Shown here one piece after another: positions 17,468 through 26,485 of a stretch of 64,000 nt of DNA. Below the pieces are notes generated by a model, which was not told the DNA's origin, made no database searches, and saw only the letters and a list, made by a program, of their open reading frames with translations. The number at the start of each line of letters is the position of its first letter. Positions within the stretch are counted from its first letter, which is position 1. Source of the DNA: Rhodoligotrophos appendicifer (GTDB lineage: Bacteria; Pseudomonadota; Alphaproteobacteria; Rhizobiales; Im1); the NCBI RefSeq assembly GCF_007474605.1, contig NZ_VHKL01000001.1, forward strand, positions 62,001 to 126,000. The letters are read 5' to 3'. Both the position numbers and the translations under genes were made by a program.

Positions 17468-18162
17468 TAATCCAGTCCCATGATCTCTTTCAGCTCCGCT
17501 GCCGACATCACATGGCAATAGATCATGTTGATGATCTCGAGCTCCTTGAGGTGCAGCGCGTGGTCGCCGGCGGCGCAGCAATCCTCCACCACGATCACGT
17601 TGAAGCTCTCATCCGCCAGCGACCGCACCGTCGAGGAGACGCACTGATCGGTGAAGATCCCGCAGCAGACCACGTTCTTGACCCCGAGATTATGCAGCAC
17701 CAGGCGCAGATTGGTCCCCGTCAACGCGCTATCGGTCGTCTTCGTGACGACGATCTCGTCGCCCAGCGGCATCAGCGCCGGCACGATCTGCGAGGCTGCC
17801 TCGTCCTTCGGCAGCAGCAGATTGTTCCAGCCCGGCTTCTTCTGCGAGAGCGAACGATCGCGTCCATCCGCCGTCAGACACGCGATCCGCGCGAACACCC
17901 GTTCGATCTTCTTCTCCCGGAACAGCCCCAGCAGCTCCGCGGTCCGCGGGATCACCTGTCCCCGCATCCGTTCGTGAAAGGGTGTCCAGGCATCGTAATT
18001 CGCCTGCTCCCGCGGCCCAAGGCTCCCCCGCTCGGGCCGCTCCAGATAGGTATTCTGCACATCGATGACGAGCAGCGCCGTCTCGGCCCAGGCGAGGTCC
18101 GGATCCTCGGGCTCCGGAGCATCCTGGTAATAGAGCGATCGATAATCCGTCTTCCAGTTCAT
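17467..18162 (-). CDS. isochorismatase-family cysteine hydrolase
   Basis: A 231-residue protein with the three catalytic residues of the family: D34 in LVIDVQNTY, K141 in VTKTTDSA, and C174 in GIFTDQCVSSTVR, preceded by the segment that forms the cis-peptide. Members hydrolyse amides or ureides (N-carbamoylsarcosine, ureidoacrylate, biuret, nicotinamide) or the vinyl ether of isochorismate; the Cys points to an amidase-type activity. Start at 18162 is chosen for GGAAGGA upstream; the longer frame would translate a tandem repeat. It lies between a diol dehydratase and a polyamine-type transporter on the same strand, so hydrolysis of an acylated or carbamoylated amine is a reasonable guess. Confidence 0.85.
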   Translation of the reverse strand: MNWKTDYRSLYYQDAPEPEDPDLAWAETALLVIDVQNTYLERPERGSLGPREQANYDAWTPFHERMRGQVIPRTAELLGLFREKKIERVFARIACLTADGRDRSLSQKKPGWNNLLLPKDEAASQIVPALMPLGDEIVVTKTTDSALTGTNLRLVLHNLGVKNVVCCGIFTDQCVSSTVRSLADESFNVIVVEDCCAAGDHALHLKELEIINMIYCHVMSAAELKEIMGLD

Positions 18163-18176
18163 CTGTATCCTTCCGC

Positions 18177-18306
18177 TTCGATATCCCTTCTCCCCTCGCG
18201 GGAGAATTCGATATCCCTTCTCCCCTCGCGGGAGAAGGAGGGGCCCATGGCGGCAGCCATGGGAGGATGAGGGGGCGGCCGACCTCTCCCGCAAGGGGAG
18301 AGGTGA
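18177..18306. repeat. tandem 30-bp hairpin repeat plus related palindrome
   Basis: Two exact head-to-tail copies of a 30-base unit (18177-18206 and 18207-18236) each contain TTCTCCC-CTCGC-GGGAGAA hairpins. A further related hairpin with CTCTCCC/GGGAGAG arms is at about 18284-18304, and a similar one lies at about 58448-58470. Confidence 0.85.
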
Positions 18307-18315
18307 ATGCCCCCC

Positions 18316-18741
18316 TCAGAACCGATACCGGAACAACCCCCGCCGCTCGTAGACCTCCGCAGCCTCTTCCACGAACGCCGCCATTCTTCGCGCCCCGTGG
18401 ACCTCGCGCAACACCCGCGCCGCGTCCATCAACGGTGCCTTCGACGCGGCCCGCCCCGGTCGCAGCAGCTCGTACACCTCCATGATGAAGTCCTGCGGCA
18501 CCTCGACCAGCTCGGCGGCACGCTCGAAATTATCCGCCAGCGTCGGTCGCCCCGCATCCCGCGCGATCTCCGCCTGCAGGCCCAGGGCCAACGGCGTGAT
18601 CCGCAGATCCTCCATGGTCACCGCGCCGGACTCCACCGCCTCCAAATTCAAATCCGCGATCGCCTTGCCGCCCTCCGCCTCCAGCAGCTCCGGCCGCTTT
18701 TCCGCGATGGGATAGTCCCGGATCGTCAGCTTTTCCCTCAT
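18316..18741 (-). CDS. B12-dependent diol/glycerol dehydratase small subunit (PduE-like)
   Basis: A 141-residue, mostly helical protein. The start LTIRDYPIAEKRPELL matches the N-terminal motif of PduE/DhaB3 (DYPLA..xPE), DLRITPLALGLQAEIARDAGRPTLADNFERAAELVEVP is the conserved middle, and ELLRPGRA is the family's RP segment near the end. It is shorter than Klebsiella PduE (about 173 aa). It overlaps the fused large-medium gene by ATGA, so the subunits are made together. It should complete the (alpha-beta-gamma)2 enzyme that binds adenosylcobalamin. Confidence 0.88.
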   Translation of the reverse strand: MREKLTIRDYPIAEKRPELLEAEGGKAIADLNLEAVESGAVTMEDLRITPLALGLQAEIARDAGRPTLADNFERAAELVEVPQDFIMEVYELLRPGRAASKAPLMDAARVLREVHGARRMAAFVEEAAEVYERRGLFRYRF

Positions 18742-21008
18742 GCCGGCACCCGCCCAAAGCTCATCATGATCTCCTCCGGCGCGGCCCCGTCCTCCGTCAG
18801 CTCCGTCTCGATCGCGTAGATCAGAGCCACCCTGGCATGATACCGCGACCCCATCGCTTCTCCCCGCGTCGGCACGACCACCGGCTCCGGCGCCAGCCCT
18901 TGGGCATACTGCGCCGCATTGTAGCCGAGCCGTCGATAATGGCTGAGCTGGGTGATCGGCGAATTGGAGAACAGTTCCAGATTGTTGTGCGGCAGCCGGT
19001 CGGCCTGATGGATGACGGCCGTCCCCTTCGCCTGCAGGCCGATCCCGATCCCCGACCCTGACAGCCGCGCAGCACTCAGCCCCAGGAACGAGGTGTCCGC
19101 CGTGTGCCGCATGCGCACGATGCGGGCGCGTCCGCCCCCCTCTTCGATCCCGGCCACCATCTCCGTCATCAGCGCCGCCAGGGGGATCCCACCCACCGTG
19201 CGGAACAGCTTCACCCCGAAGCCCGGCGACACCCCGACCACGACTTCCGCCCCGTCGGTGCCGATCTCCGCCGGCCCCATCACCTTCAGCGAAAGCTCCC
19301 GCGCCGAGCGCCGGGCAACCTCCGCCTCCTGGTTCAGCACCGTCTCCCGGTCGAGCACGTCGCGGATCGCGTTCAACTCCTGCCGGCGCGCCTCGCTCAC
19401 ACGGTAGCCGGTCCCCGGACCCTGATAGTCATTGGGATCGTTGATGGCGCTGAGCACCCGGCCGCCCCGCACCACCGCCGAGGTCTGCAGATAGTCCCCC
19501 GACACCCTCAGCTTCACGAGCTGCAGCAAGTTCTCCGCCTCTTCGCGAAAGCCGCGTGCCGCCAATGCCCGGATCACGTCGATCACGCTGAGGGCACGGG
19601 CCTTGATCGCCTCCGAAATCACCGCCACCTCGCCCGGCCGATAGCTCTCCGTCTCGTCCGAGCCCGACGCCACCACCACGCTGGCCAGCATCGCAGCGGA
19701 CGGGCTTGCGAGGTCCAGCTCCTCGAAAACGGCCGCGATGGCGTCCGTGGCCCGCCGCCTGAGGTCGAGCGTCGCCTCTTCCGCGATCGGCGTCAGTCCG
19801 CCATCCGCCTCGAAGTCCCGCTGCAGCACCAAATAATCCTCGAGCTCCTCCCCGTTCAGCAGCGAAGGATTGAACGAATTGTCATATTTGAGGATCGATC
19901 CGAAGCCGGAGCAGATCAGGTCCGAACCCGCGATCAGATAGGGCAGGATCTTCGCCCCCACCCGGATTTCCGATTCCGTGGGGCGTGCATCGTTTCCCGA
20001 GGCGCATTCCAGATCGAGCCACACCGCGATGAGATTCTCCGCCATCAGCTCCCGGAACCCGCCCGGCATGGTCGCCGTCAGCGGCGCCCCGTCGATGCCG
20101 CCATTTTGGGTGCCTTGCACTCCCATTGCCCGCTGCAGGCACAGGCACCGCGCTTCGAGGTAAAGCAGCGACTTGCTTTCGTGAAACCCCATCAGGAGCT
20201 CCGAGCCCGCCCCCGAGGTGCAGCGCATCTTGATCCCGCGCGAGGCATAGGCGGCCGCCAGGAACGCCTTCGACCACGGCGTGTCGTCCCCGTCGATGAA
20301 CGCTCTCTCGGTCCCGTACACCGACACCGTCTCGGCATAGGAGGAAAATCCCGCCATCCCGATCCTCAGCTCCTCGGCCTCCTCGCTGGAGCATTGGAAC
20401 AGCACGCCCCATCGCCCCACGGCCGCGCCCACGCAGCAGGCGACCGCATTCGACCAGGCATTCCGGGACACCCGCATCGTCGTCTCGATCTCGTCGAAAC
20501 CGAGTGCCACCGCCACGGCCGCATCCGCCGCCAATTGCAGCGGATCGTCCTTCGCATTCGTCACATGCGCCTGGTTTCCTGGCGTCTTCCGCGCCCGCAT
20601 CTTGGAGTACGCGAAGGCGATCTCCAGCGCCGAAAGCTCGGCGACGACTTCGGCCAGCTTCGCCGGGGTCATCCCATGGGCCAGCCGCACGAGCTCGGCG
20701 CGCGGCACGTTCATGTCCACCAGCATCCGCGCGATCTGAGGCGACGGGATCGCCATCGCCTCCGGAGCCACCGCCGGGTCGATATGATATTTCGCGATGA
20801 ACAGGTCGATCATGTCGAAATCGGCAGCCGGGACCCCGTCCAAGGAGGACACCTGTCCTTCGACGATGCCGACCGAAGGCTTCGGATCGCTCGGACTTGA
20901 GAACGCCGAGAATCCGCTCGCCGCATCCTCCGCCGCGAACTTGTCGAGCCGCAGCGGTCGCTCGTCCCATTCCGCGAACCGCCGCCACCGATTGGATCCC
21001 TGCACCAT
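18738..21008 (-). CDS. B12-dependent diol/glycerol dehydratase, fused large and medium subunits (PduC-PduD-like)
   Basis: About 756 residues. The first 540 match PduC/DhaB1: NDPKPS-like region, QAHVTNAKDD with the active-site His, FDEIETT, YAETVSVYGTE, IDGDDTPWSK, LYLEARC, VQGTQNGG, DLECASGND and a YDN loop, so the residues that bind substrate and K+/Ca2+ in the Klebsiella enzyme appear conserved. The last 190 match PduD/DhaB2, including GVSPGFG and SGSGIGIGLQAKG, which forms the cobalamin floor. The join lies after GYRVSEARR. The medium part lacks the N-terminal peptide that targets PduD to microcompartments. Reaction: adenosylcobalamin radical conversion of a 1,2-diol to an aldehyde. No reactivase (PduGH/DdrAB) gene, shell gene or cobalamin riboswitch is visible. 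GGAGTG precedes ATG-ATG at 21011/21008. Confidence 0.9.
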   Translation of the reverse strand: MVQGSNRWRRFAEWDERPLRLDKFAAEDAASGFSAFSSPSDPKPSVGIVEGQVSSLDGVPAADFDMIDLFIAKYHIDPAVAPEAMAIPSPQIARMLVDMNVPRAELVRLAHGMTPAKLAEVVAELSALEIAFAYSKMRARKTPGNQAHVTNAKDDPLQLAADAAVAVALGFDEIETTMRVSRNAWSNAVACCVGAAVGRWGVLFQCSSEEAEELRIGMAGFSSYAETVSVYGTERAFIDGDDTPWSKAFLAAAYASRGIKMRCTSGAGSELLMGFHESKSLLYLEARCLCLQRAMGVQGTQNGGIDGAPLTATMPGGFRELMAENLIAVWLDLECASGNDARPTESEIRVGAKILPYLIAGSDLICSGFGSILKYDNSFNPSLLNGEELEDYLVLQRDFEADGGLTPIAEEATLDLRRRATDAIAAVFEELDLASPSAAMLASVVVASGSDETESYRPGEVAVISEAIKARALSVIDVIRALAARGFREEAENLLQLVKLRVSGDYLQTSAVVRGGRVLSAINDPNDYQGPGTGYRVSEARRQELNAIRDVLDRETVLNQEAEVARRSARELSLKVMGPAEIGTDGAEVVVGVSPGFGVKLFRTVGGIPLAALMTEMVAGIEEGGGRARIVRMRHTADTSFLGLSAARLSGSGIGIGLQAKGTAVIHQADRLPHNNLELFSNSPITQLSHYRRLGYNAAQYAQGLAPEPVVVPTRGEAMGSRYHARVALIYAIETELTEDGAAPEEIMMSFGRVPA

Positions 21009-21111
21009 CATGGGCACTCCGGCGATATTGGGGTCTCGACATTGGGCAAGATTGCTGCCCGCGGTCAAGCAGCCTCGGACGACCTGGTGAGAGTGAGGCC
21101 AGGATGAGGCT

Positions 21112-21504
21112 TTAGCTCAGCACCGCCCGTGCGATGGCGAGACCAGCGAAAACGGCCGCGATCGACACCACCACCGACAGCCCCACATAGAGTCCGCACA
21201 GCAGGAAGTCGCCGCGCTCATAGAGGATGGACGTATCCAGTGCGAAAGCGGAGAACGTCGTGAACCCGCCGAGCACACCGGTCATCAGGAACAGCCGCAG
21301 CGACTGAGGCGTGCCTTGGCTGCTGAGCATCAGCCACCCCGCCAGCAGCCCCATCGTCAGGCAGCCCGCGATGTTCACGAACATCGTGCCGGCGGGAAAC
21401 ATCGGCCCCACCAGCGCCACCGCGGCCCGGTTCACCCCGTGCCGAAGCGCACTGCCGATCCCACCGCCGATAAACACCACCAGGTAAAGCCACAACCCCT
21501 GCAC
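21112..21504 (-). CDS. crcB: CrcB/Fluc fluoride channel
   Basis: A 130-residue four-segment membrane protein. GGGIGSALRHGVN, the Asn in FVNIAGC, and GGFTTFSAFALD are the Fluc motifs; the phenylalanines in TTFSAF line the fluoride pore in dimers of known structure. It exports fluoride and forms an antiparallel homodimer, as expected for a single-copy crcB. The GTG start at 21504 is preceded by GGGGGAG. I looked for a fluoride riboswitch in the upstream bases and saw none; a REP cluster lies there instead. It sits between the ureohydrolase and diol dehydratase genes on the same strand, probably by chance. Confidence 0.93.
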   Translation of the reverse strand: MQGLWLYLVVFIGGGIGSALRHGVNRAAVALVGPMFPAGTMFVNIAGCLTMGLLAGWLMLSSQGTPQSLRLFLMTGVLGGFTTFSAFALDTSILYERGDFLLCGLYVGLSVVVSIAAVFAGLAIARAVLS

Positions 21505-21542
21505 CGAAATCTCCCCCGACAGTTACGACGCCACCCCACACC

Positions 21543-21785
21543 CGTCATCCCGGCCAAGCGAAGCGCAGAGCCGGGACCCCCAAGAGCAAGAACCCCTCAT
21601 CCTGAGGAGCAGCCAAAGGCTGCGTCTCGAAGGACGTCATCCCGGACGAAGCGAAGCGCAGATCCGGGACCCCATGCGGCTCGGGGATCCCGGTCAAGCC
21701 CGGGATGACAGCCAGAGGAGAGGAGGCCCCTCCCCACACCCTCATCCTGAGGAGGCCCGCAGGGCCGTCTCGAAGGATCCGCCAC
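21543..21785. repeat. cluster of REP-like palindromes (types A, B and C)
   Basis: Type C units at about 21543 and 21636, type B units at about 21595 and 21740, and a type A palindrome (GGATCCCGG/CCCGGGATG) at about 21683-21710 follow one another with almost no other sequence. The set occupies the whole gap between the ureohydrolase and crcB genes. Confidence 0.85.
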
Positions 21786-21799
21786 AGGATCCAAACCCC

Positions 21800-22783
21800 C
21801 TACCGCCCCAGCACTCCGCGCCCCTTGGCCAATCCGTAAAGCAGGTTCAGCACCAGGGCCGCCCCCGTATTCCCCGTGATGTTCAGCGGATCGAACGGGG
21901 GCGAGATCTCCACGATGTCCGCCCCGATGAATTTCGGACTGGCGGCGATCCGCCGGAGGGCCACCTGCAGGTCACGCGAATCCATCCCGAAGGAATTGGG
22001 TGCGGCCGTCCCGGGCGCCTGGGTCTGGTCGATGCAGTCGATGTCCACCGACACATAGATCGCATCCACGTTGCGACCGGCGATATCGAGGGCATCGTCG
22101 ATGACAGGTCCGATGCCGCGCTCATAAACCTCCAGCGCGGAGATCACCTTGATCCCCTTCTCCTCCGCATACGCATCGAACTCCGGCGCATTGCAGAACT
22201 CGCCAAGTCCGATCTGCACCAGGTTGCGTCCATCGAGCAGCGTTCCCTCCAGCTCCAGCGTGCGCCGGAAGGGCACCCCACTCGACTCGGCGCCGAGATG
22301 CGCCGTCCGCAGATCGTGATGCGCGTCGAAATGGATGATCCCCAGGCGCTTTCCCGGCCCCATGGCCTCCATCACGCCGCGCAGATTGGGGAACGAGGTC
22401 GAATGATCGCCGCCCAGCATGATCGGCACGATCTTGCGCTCCACCAGCGCCCTGGTGGTATTCGAGATGCGCGCGAACGTCTCCTTCATGTCCGTCAGCA
22501 CGACTTCGACATCGCCGATATCTGCAGCCCTGAGGCCCGTCATCGCCTGGCGTTCCCGGCTCGAAAACGTGGTGTAGTACATGAAGGCCTGGCGCACGGC
22601 ATTCGGTCCCTGGCGCGATCCCGCCCGCACCACCGAGGCCCCGTCATAGGGAACCCCAACGATCGCACAGTCGAGATCGAGCGAACCGTCCCAGGTCAGC
22701 CAGGCACCGGCCCGATGCTCGGCCACGTCGCCCTTCATTGTGTTGACCACGATCCCGGGTGGCAGAAGTTTTAGTTCGGTCAC
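21800..22783 (-). CDS. agmatinase-family ureohydrolase
   Basis: A 327-residue Mn-dependent ureohydrolase. The metal ligands are visible as GGDHS, HFDAHHD and SVDIDCID, in the order and spacing of the arginase/agmatinase family. It splits a guanidino group to urea and an amine; substrates in this family include agmatine, guanidinobutyrate and guanidinopropionate, and the sequence does not decide among them. A GTG start at 22783 is chosen for AGGGGAA upstream and because the residues encoded further 5' do not match the family. Its position near a polyamine-type importer fits a role in amine catabolism. Confidence 0.88.
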   Translation of the reverse strand: MTELKLLPPGIVVNTMKGDVAEHRAGAWLTWDGSLDLDCAIVGVPYDGASVVRAGSRQGPNAVRQAFMYYTTFSSRERQAMTGLRAADIGDVEVVLTDMKETFARISNTTRALVERKIVPIMLGGDHSTSFPNLRGVMEAMGPGKRLGIIHFDAHHDLRTAHLGAESSGVPFRRTLELEGTLLDGRNLVQIGLGEFCNAPEFDAYAEEKGIKVISALEVYERGIGPVIDDALDIAGRNVDAIYVSVDIDCIDQTQAPGTAAPNSFGMDSRDLQVALRRIAASPKFIGADIVEISPPFDPLNITGNTGAALVLNLLYGLAKGRGVLGR

Positions 22784-23014
22784 GAAAATTCCCCTGTCTT
22801 GTAAGGCGCGCCACCTTAGCCCTGCGCCCGCGGCGGCGAAAGAGCCCACCGCGCCGGCGCCTCCCCAGGCATTATGGGCCGCAAAACCGCCGATCGCCGG
22901 CCAACATGGCGCCAAACGTCAACACAGCCTAGCCCAATCCTTCCGAATGCATTAGGACTTGCCGCCCCGACGAGGCTTCATGCCTCCGCCGCAGAAATCC
23001 GATAGCACGCCTGC

Positions 23015-23938
23015 ATGCAACCGATCATCGACATCCGCGACCTGTCCAAGACCTATGCCACCGGCTTCCACGCGCTGAAATCCGTCAACCTGCAGATTCG
23101 CCGTGGCGAGATCTTTGCCCTGCTGGGACCCAACGGGGCCGGCAAGACCACCCTGATCTCCATCATCTGCGGTCTCGTCGGCGCCACCGGCGGCTCGGTG
23201 GCCGTCGATGGGCGCCCGCTTGAGGATTACCGTGCCGTCCGCGGCATGATCGGACTGGTCCCTCAGGAACTCACGATCGATTCCTTCGAAAGCGTCTTCG
23301 CCACCGTCTCCTTCAGCCGGGCTCTGTTCGGCAAGAAGAAGAACCCCGTATTCATCACCCAGCTCCTCAAGGATCTCTCCCTCTGGTCCAAGCGCGACAG
23401 CAAGATCATCACCCTCTCCGGGGGCATGAAGCGTCGCGTCATGATCGCCAAGGCCCTGTCCCATGAGCCCGAGATCCTGTTCCTCGACGAGCCGACGGCC
23501 GGCGTCGACGTCGAGCTGCGCAAGGACATGTGGAACCTCGTCAGATCCCTCCGGGAGAAGGGCACCACCATCATCCTGACGACCCATTACATCGACGAAG
23601 CCGAGGAAATGGCCGATCGCATCGGCGTCATCAACAAGGGCGAGTTGATTCTGGTCGAGGGCAAGACGGAACTCATGCAGAAGCTCGGCAAGAAGGAGCT
23701 CCGCCTCCAGCTGAACGAGCCCCTGGCGGCCATTCCCCTGGCTCTCCAGGGTCGCAACTTGTCCCTCAGCGAGAATGGCTGCGAATTGACCTACACTTAC
23801 GACAATCGGGGTGTCCGCACCGGGATCACGACCCTCCTCCAGGATCTGAGTCAGGCCGGCATCACCTTCAAGGATCTCAACACGACCCAGAGCTCCCTCG
23901 AGGAGATCTTCGTCAGCTTGGTGCATTCGGAAACATGA
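23015..23938 (+). CDS. ABC-2 exporter ATP-binding protein
   Basis: A 307-residue ATPase of the drug/polysaccharide/haem-type ABC-2 class: Walker [10 protein letters not shown] (38-46), Q-loop VPQELTID, signature LSGGMKRRV, Walker B ILFLDEP, H-loop [14 protein letters not shown], then a C-terminal extension of about 80 residues typical of CcmA/YadG-like exporters. It overlaps the permease gene by ATGA. It is divergent from the ureohydrolase gene, with a 230-base gap that should hold both promoters. Confidence 0.92.
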   Translation: MQPIIDIRDLSKTYATGFHALKSVNLQIRRGEIFALLGPNGAGKTTLISIICGLVGATGGSVAVDGRPLEDYRAVRGMIGLVPQELTIDSFESVFATVSFSRALFGKKKNPVFITQLLKDLSLWSKRDSKIITLSGGMKRRVMIAKALSHEPEILFLDEPTAGVDVELRKDMWNLVRSLREKGTTIILTTHYIDEAEEMADRIGVINKGELILVEGKTELMQKLGKKELRLQLNEPLAAIPLALQGRNLSLSENGCELTYTYDNRGVRTGITTLLQDLSQAGITFKDLNTTQSSLEEIFVSLVHSET

Positions 23939-24696
23939 ACCTCACCGCCGTCGTCGCAATCTACAAATATGAGATGGCGCGGACCTTCCGCACGCTGTTC
24001 CAGAGCATCGTGTCGCCCGTGATCTCGACCTCCCTCTATTTCGTCGTCTTCGGTGCGGCCATCGGCTCGCGCATCCAGGAGGTCGAGGGCGTGAGCTATG
24101 GCGCGTTCATCGTCCCCGGCCTGATCATGCTCTCGCTCCTCACCCAGAGCATCACCAACGCCTCCTTCGGCATTTTCTTCCCGAAATTCGTGGGCTCGAT
24201 CTTCGAGATCATGTCCGCCCCCATCTCATATTTCGAGATCGTCCTCGGCTATGTCGGCGCCGCCGCCACGAAATCCATCGGCATCGGCCTCATCATTCTG
24301 GCGACCGCGCATCTCTTCGTGCCGCTTCAGATCGCCCATCCCTTCTGGATGCTCACCTTCCTCTTGCTCACCGCCATCACCTTCAGCCTTTTCGGCTTCA
24401 TCATCGGCATTTGGGCGACGAATTTCGAGAAGCTCCAGCTCATTCCCCTGCTGGTCATCACTCCGCTCACCTTTCTCGGCGGCAGCTTCTACTCCATCAA
24501 CATGCTGCCTCCCGAATGGCACACCATTGCCCTGCTGAACCCCGTCGTTTACCTCGTATCCGGCTTCCGTTGGAGCTTCTACGAGATCGCCGACGTCGAC
24601 ATTTCCATCAGCATCGGCATGACCCTCTTCTTCTTGTTCCTATGCCTCGGTTTCGTCTGGTGGATCTTCAAGACCGGATACCGCCTCCGCTCCTGA
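23935..24696 (+). CDS. ABC-2 exporter permease
   Basis: A 253-residue ABC-2 permease with six hydrophobic segments and the family landmarks [21 protein letters not shown] and [15 protein letters not shown], the last being the ABC-2 signature before the final segments. It forms a transporter with the overlapping ATPase. YadH-like homologues have an unclear substrate; nothing in the neighbourhood (argB follows) identifies the cargo. Confidence 0.92.
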   Translation: MNLTAVVAIYKYEMARTFRTLFQSIVSPVISTSLYFVVFGAAIGSRIQEVEGVSYGAFIVPGLIMLSLLTQSITNASFGIFFPKFVGSIFEIMSAPISYFEIVLGYVGAAATKSIGIGLIILATAHLFVPLQIAHPFWMLTFLLLTAITFSLFGFIIGIWATNFEKLQLIPLLVITPLTFLGGSFYSINMLPPEWHTIALLNPVVYLVSGFRWSFYEIADVDISISIGMTLFFLFLCLGFVWWIFKTGYRLRS

Positions 24697-24785
24697 CGCA
24701 ACTTTGTCGCCCACCAAGACTTTCTTCAGTTCCCGGTGAGTTTCCGCTACAACGGCCATCTTCGAAATCGCAGCTGGACGCTACC

Positions 24786-25724
24786 ATGCAGAGAGAACGA
24801 CCAAACCCTGTAGGCACCAGCCTGCCCAGCCACATCACCCGCGAAGATCAGGCTCACATCCTGTCCGAGGCGTTGCCCTTCATGCAGCGCTATGACGGGC
24901 AGACGGTCGTCGTGAAATATGGCGGCCACGCGATGGGCGACCAGACCCTGTCGCGCCAGTTTGCCCGCGACATTGTCCAGCTGAAGCTCAGCGGCATCAA
25001 TCCCATCGTCGTCCACGGCGGCGGGCCGCAGATCGGCCGCATGCTTGAGCGCCTGAAGATCGAGTCGAGCTTCGAGGACGGCCTCCGCGTCACCGACAAG
25101 GCCACCATGGAAGTCGTCGAGATGATCCTCGCCGGCTCGATCAATAAGCAGGTCGTGGCCGACATACAGCACGAGGGCGGCCGCGCCATCGGCATCTCGG
25201 GCAAGGATGGCAACCTTCTCCTGGCCCGGCGCATCACGCGGACGAAGCGCGATCCCGACTCACATATCGAGCGCGTCGTCGATTTGGGGTTCGTCGGTGA
25301 CCCCGAGACCGTCAACCCGGAGATCCTTCACACCATCGCCGCCAGCTCGGCGATCCCGGTCATCGCGCCCATCGGCACCTCCGTCGAGGGTGACACCTAC
25401 AACGTCAATGCGGACACGTTCGCCGGCGCCATCGCGGTCGCCACCCGCGCCAAGCGCCTTCTGCTCCTCACCGACGTCGAAGGGGTCCTCGATAAGGACA
25501 AGAAGCTCATTCGGGAGCTGAGCCTTGCCGACGCCCGCCGCTTCATGACCGATGGAACGGCCTCCGGCGGCATGATCCCCAAGATCGAGACCTGCGTCTC
25601 GGTCGTCGAGAACGGCGTCGAAGGCGCAGTCATTCTCGATGGTCGCGTACCGCACATCGTGCTGCTGGAGCTGTTCACGCCCCATGGCGTCGGCACCCGC
25701 ATCAGTCGTGGCGAGCGGGACTGA
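24786..25724 (+). CDS. argB: acetylglutamate kinase
   Basis: A 312-residue amino acid kinase that phosphorylates N-acetylglutamate in arginine synthesis. Motifs: VVKYGGHAM (ATP/phosphate site), [10 protein letters not shown] (substrate site), [22 protein letters not shown] and [12 protein letters not shown]. The N-terminal helix before the kinase fold ([21 protein letters not shown]) is typical of the hexameric, arginine-inhibited forms. ATG at 24786 gives the expected length; the open frame further 5' overlaps the ABC-2 permease. The next gene starts five bases after its stop. Confidence 0.96.
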   Translation: MQRERPNPVGTSLPSHITREDQAHILSEALPFMQRYDGQTVVVKYGGHAMGDQTLSRQFARDIVQLKLSGINPIVVHGGGPQIGRMLERLKIESSFEDGLRVTDKATMEVVEMILAGSINKQVVADIQHEGGRAIGISGKDGNLLLARRITRTKRDPDSHIERVVDLGFVGDPETVNPEILHTIAASSAIPVIAPIGTSVEGDTYNVNADTFAGAIAVATRAKRLLLLTDVEGVLDKDKKLIRELSLADARRFMTDGTASGGMIPKIETCVSVVENGVEGAVILDGRVPHIVLLELFTPHGVGTRISRGERD

Positions 25725-25729
25725 GCAGC

Positions 25730-26443
25730 ATGTCAGGCCAGAGGACAAAGCGCGGCTTCGATCACGTCGACACCTGGATCTTTGATCTGGACAACACGCT
25801 CTATCCGGCGAGCACCCGGCTGTTCGATCAGATCGACGAGAAGATGGGGGCCTTCATCATGGACCTGCTGTCGGTCGACAAGACCGAGGCGCGCCGGATC
25901 CAGAAGGGCTTCTTCTACGAGCACGGCACGACCCTTCGCGGTCTGATGACCGAGCACGGTGTTCAGCCGAAGGACTTCCTGTCCTTCGTTCACGACATCG
26001 ACCACTCCGCCATCGTCGCCGACGACCGGCTCTGCTCCGGGCTCACGCGCCTGCCCGGCCGCAAGTTCATCTTCACCAATGGCACCGTGGCGCATGCCGA
26101 GCGCGTGATGGACCGCATCGGCATCATCGCCTGCTTCGACGGCATCTTCGATATCGAGGCGGCCAATTATCTGCCCAAGCCGGACCTGACGAGCTACAGC
26201 CTCATGCTGGAAAGCCATGCCATAGAGGCCGCCGGCGCTGCCATGTTCGAGGACATTTCGCGGAATTTGGAACCGTGCCACGAGCTCGGCATGACCACGG
26301 TCCTCGTCACCTCCCCGGACAACGAGGACAGCCGCCTCCTCTCGGCGAAATACGGTCACACTGAAACCTCCCCCCATATCGATCACGTCACCAACGACCT
26401 CGCCACCTTCATCCACGCCATAGCCGACCAGCGTACCCGCTGA
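25730..26443 (+). CDS. HAD-family pyrimidine 5'-nucleotidase (YjjG/SDT1 type)
   Basis: A 237-residue HAD phosphatase. Motif I FDLDNTLYP contains the nucleophile Asp and the second Asp; motif II is FTNGT; motif III Lys is in LPKPD; motif IV is MFEDISRN. The Tyr after TL and the helical cap are those of the pyrimidine 5'-nucleotidase subgroup common next to argB and dapD in rhizobia. It should act in the cytoplasm on UMP/CMP-like nucleotides. The five-base gap to argB points to one operon. Confidence 0.9.
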   Translation: MSGQRTKRGFDHVDTWIFDLDNTLYPASTRLFDQIDEKMGAFIMDLLSVDKTEARRIQKGFFYEHGTTLRGLMTEHGVQPKDFLSFVHDIDHSAIVADDRLCSGLTRLPGRKFIFTNGTVAHAERVMDRIGIIACFDGIFDIEAANYLPKPDLTSYSLMLESHAIEAAGAAMFEDISRNLEPCHELGMTTVLVTSPDNEDSRLLSAKYGHTETSPHIDHVTNDLATFIHAIADQRTR

Positions 26444-26485
26444 TCCCTCCGAACTTTCACCCCGTGCCGCCCCCTCCCCACCCGA

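Noticed and set aside
21009-21111. Cobalamin riboswitch before the diol dehydratase
   Set aside because: Only about 100 bases are available and the B12-box GCCACTG pattern is absent.
21505-21542. Fluoride riboswitch before crcB
   Set aside because: The expected conserved GG-GAUGG/UUCGCC pattern was not found in the short leader before a REP cluster.
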